Below are positions 21,853 through 22,563 of a stretch of 22,563 nt of DNA, piece after piece. The DNA is from SAT2750 sp963581185 (GTDB lineage Bacteria > Planctomycetota > Planctomycetia > Pirellulales > Pirellulaceae), in contig CAUZOB010000067.1 in assembly GCA_963581185.1 (NCBI GenBank), positions 1 through 22,563 on the forward strand, read 5' to 3'. Position numbers and translations under genes: made by a program. The notes below the pieces were generated by a model. That model saw only the letters and a program-made list of their open reading frames with translations, was not told the origin of the DNA and did no database searches. Position 1 is the first letter of the stretch; each line of letters begins with the position of its first letter.

Positions 21853-21881
21853 AAAACCCCTGTTACCGCAGGGGTTTTTTT
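21853..21881 (+). terminator. ssrA: Intrinsic terminator of the tmRNA gene
   Basis: AACCCCTG (with two more A upstream) pairs with CAGGGGTT around a 6-base loop, followed by a run of seven T (21875-21881). A strong Rho-independent terminator, 49 bases after the mature tmRNA 3' end. Confidence 0.92.
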
Positions 21882-22046
21882 CGTTAACGGTGGCCAGTTC
21901 CATGGTCACCGAGTTGTCAGCCGCTGACGGCAAATGACAGGGTGTGCCGCAGGTTTTACTCCCAATATGCTCCCAGGATTCTGTGTCGGCCTGGTGAGGC
22001 TGCGGAGGTCCGGGTGCGGGAATTTCTGCCTCTGTTGGCGAGTGGC

Positions 22047-22052
22047 TACAAT
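22047..22052 (+). promoter_or_regulatory. Weak -10-like hexamer upstream of the sulfatase gene
   Basis: TACAAT at 22047-22052, 40 bases before the ATG; the hexamer 17 bases upstream (TTCTGC) is a poor -35. A low-confidence candidate. Confidence 0.25.
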
Positions 22053-22091
22053 CGGGGAGTTGCAACTCTCTTAGGATCACCAGGTGCTGCC

Positions 22092-22563
22092 ATGAAACGA
22101 CTGCTTGTTTGTTTGCTGCTGGCAGTCCTGCTGCAGACTGCCAACTTCGTCCTGGCCGCGCCGCCCAACTTCGTGGTCATCTTCATTGATGATATGGGCT
22201 ACGGGGACATTGAGCCCTTCGGGTCGAAGATCAACAAGACCCCGCATCTGAACCGCATGGCCAGGGAGGGCCGGACGTTGACCTCCTTTTATGTCGCATC
22301 CCCCGTCTGTACTCCGTCACGGGCTGCCCTGATGACCGGCTGCTACCCCCAGCGCGTGGGCCTGGAAAAAGGATCTGGGCACATCGTGCTCTTCCCGGGC
22401 GATCATCACGGCCTCCATCCGGACGAGATCACCATCGCCGAGACCTTGCGGGCTGCCGGGTACGCCACCGGTTGCTTTGGGAAATGGCACCTCGGTGATC
22501 AACCACAGTTTCTTCCCACGGCACAGGGATTTGATACCTACTACGGAATTCCCTACTCGAACG
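22092..22563 (+). CDS. Secreted sulfatase (N-terminal part, cut by the window end)
   Basis: 157 codons of a sulfatase of the alkaline-phosphatase superfamily, which hydrolyses sulfate esters, commonly on sulfated polysaccharides; planctomycetes carry many. A signal peptide is seen (LLVCLLLAVLLQTANFVLAA, cleavage near AAP). Metal-binding IDDMGYGD (32-39, D33 and D34), the activation motif CTPSRAALMTG with Cys73 as the residue converted to formylglycine, and GKWHLG (130-135, K131, H133) are all intact. The Cys-type (C-x-P-S-R) motif needs a formylglycine-generating or anSME-type enzyme encoded elsewhere. The order NKTPHLNRMAREG is typical of the arylsulfatase/N-acetylgalactosamine-6-sulfatase group; the exact substrate cannot be told. 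Start: ATG at 22092, with AGGTG close upstream. Confidence 0.93.
   Translation, partial: MKRLLVCLLLAVLLQTANFVLAAPPNFVVIFIDDMGYGDIEPFGSKINKTPHLNRMAREGRTLTSFYVASPVCTPSRAALMTGCYPQRVGLEKGSGHIVLFPGDHHGLHPDEITIAETLRAAGYATGCFGKWHLGDQPQFLPTAQGFDTYYGIPYSN

Noticed and set aside
21441..22080. Minus-strand frames containing GGGGNRTRVP and RRRESNPRP
   Set aside because: They are antisense to the tRNA-like 3' end of the tmRNA, a frequent source of false genes.
1..22563. CRISPR array, insertion sequence, prophage or toxin-antitoxin genes
   Set aside because: No regularly spaced direct repeats, transposase or integrase motifs, or small toxin-antitoxin gene pairs were found.

Overview
The window looks like a chromosomal segment of a planctomycete, probably of the Pirellulales or a relative. 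The pointers are an ECF sigma/anti-sigma pair, an FHA and Hanks-type kinase cluster, secreted HEAT-like and lipoprotein genes, a sulfatase with a cysteine-type formylglycine motif, an LL-diaminopimelate aminotransferase (dapL), an LptB of an outer-membrane bacterium, and unusually long signal peptidases I. This assignment rests on gene content and family resemblance, not on a search.

Layout. (1) 1-1521, minus: ECF sigma factor, overlapping small zinc-finger-like anti-sigma protein, then a secreted protein that leaves the window. (2) 1736-5718, minus: a membrane-anchored coiled-coil protein, a strong intrinsic terminator, then a tight FHA protein / Ser-Thr kinase / membrane protein operon. (3) 6002-6961, minus: a DMT-type transporter, divergent from 7097-8218, a fusion of a PncC/CinA-C amidase and a NadD/Pof1-like nucleotidylyltransferase. 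(4) 8236-9444, minus: secreted HEAT-like protein, divergent from a ROK glucokinase (9648-10676). (5) 10851-18806, plus: lepA, two signal peptidase I paralogues with large inserted domains, lptB and a sodium:solute symporter, closely packed and probably co-transcribed at least in part. (6) 19084-21242, plus: dapL and a helical-repeat lipoprotein. (7) 21344-21881: a complete tmRNA gene with promoter and terminator. (8) 22092 to the end: start of a secreted sulfatase.

How the genes fit together. Regions 1 and 2 are signalling modules: one transcriptional (sigma/anti-sigma), one phospho-dependent (kinase plus FHA), with membrane partners that could carry envelope signals. Region 5 joins translation on the ribosome (LepA/EF4), removal of signal peptides (two signal peptidases) and lipopolysaccharide export (LptB), so it is an envelope-biogenesis locus. 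dapL adds the peptidoglycan precursor meso-DAP/lysine branch. tmRNA rescues stalled ribosomes. The most unusual items are the two remodelled signal peptidases (zinc ribbon plus jelly-roll insert in both, PDZ in the second) and the two-domain NAD-salvage-like fusion.

No insertion sequence, CRISPR array, rRNA or ordinary tRNA gene was seen. Only two genes are cut by the window edges (the first and the last).
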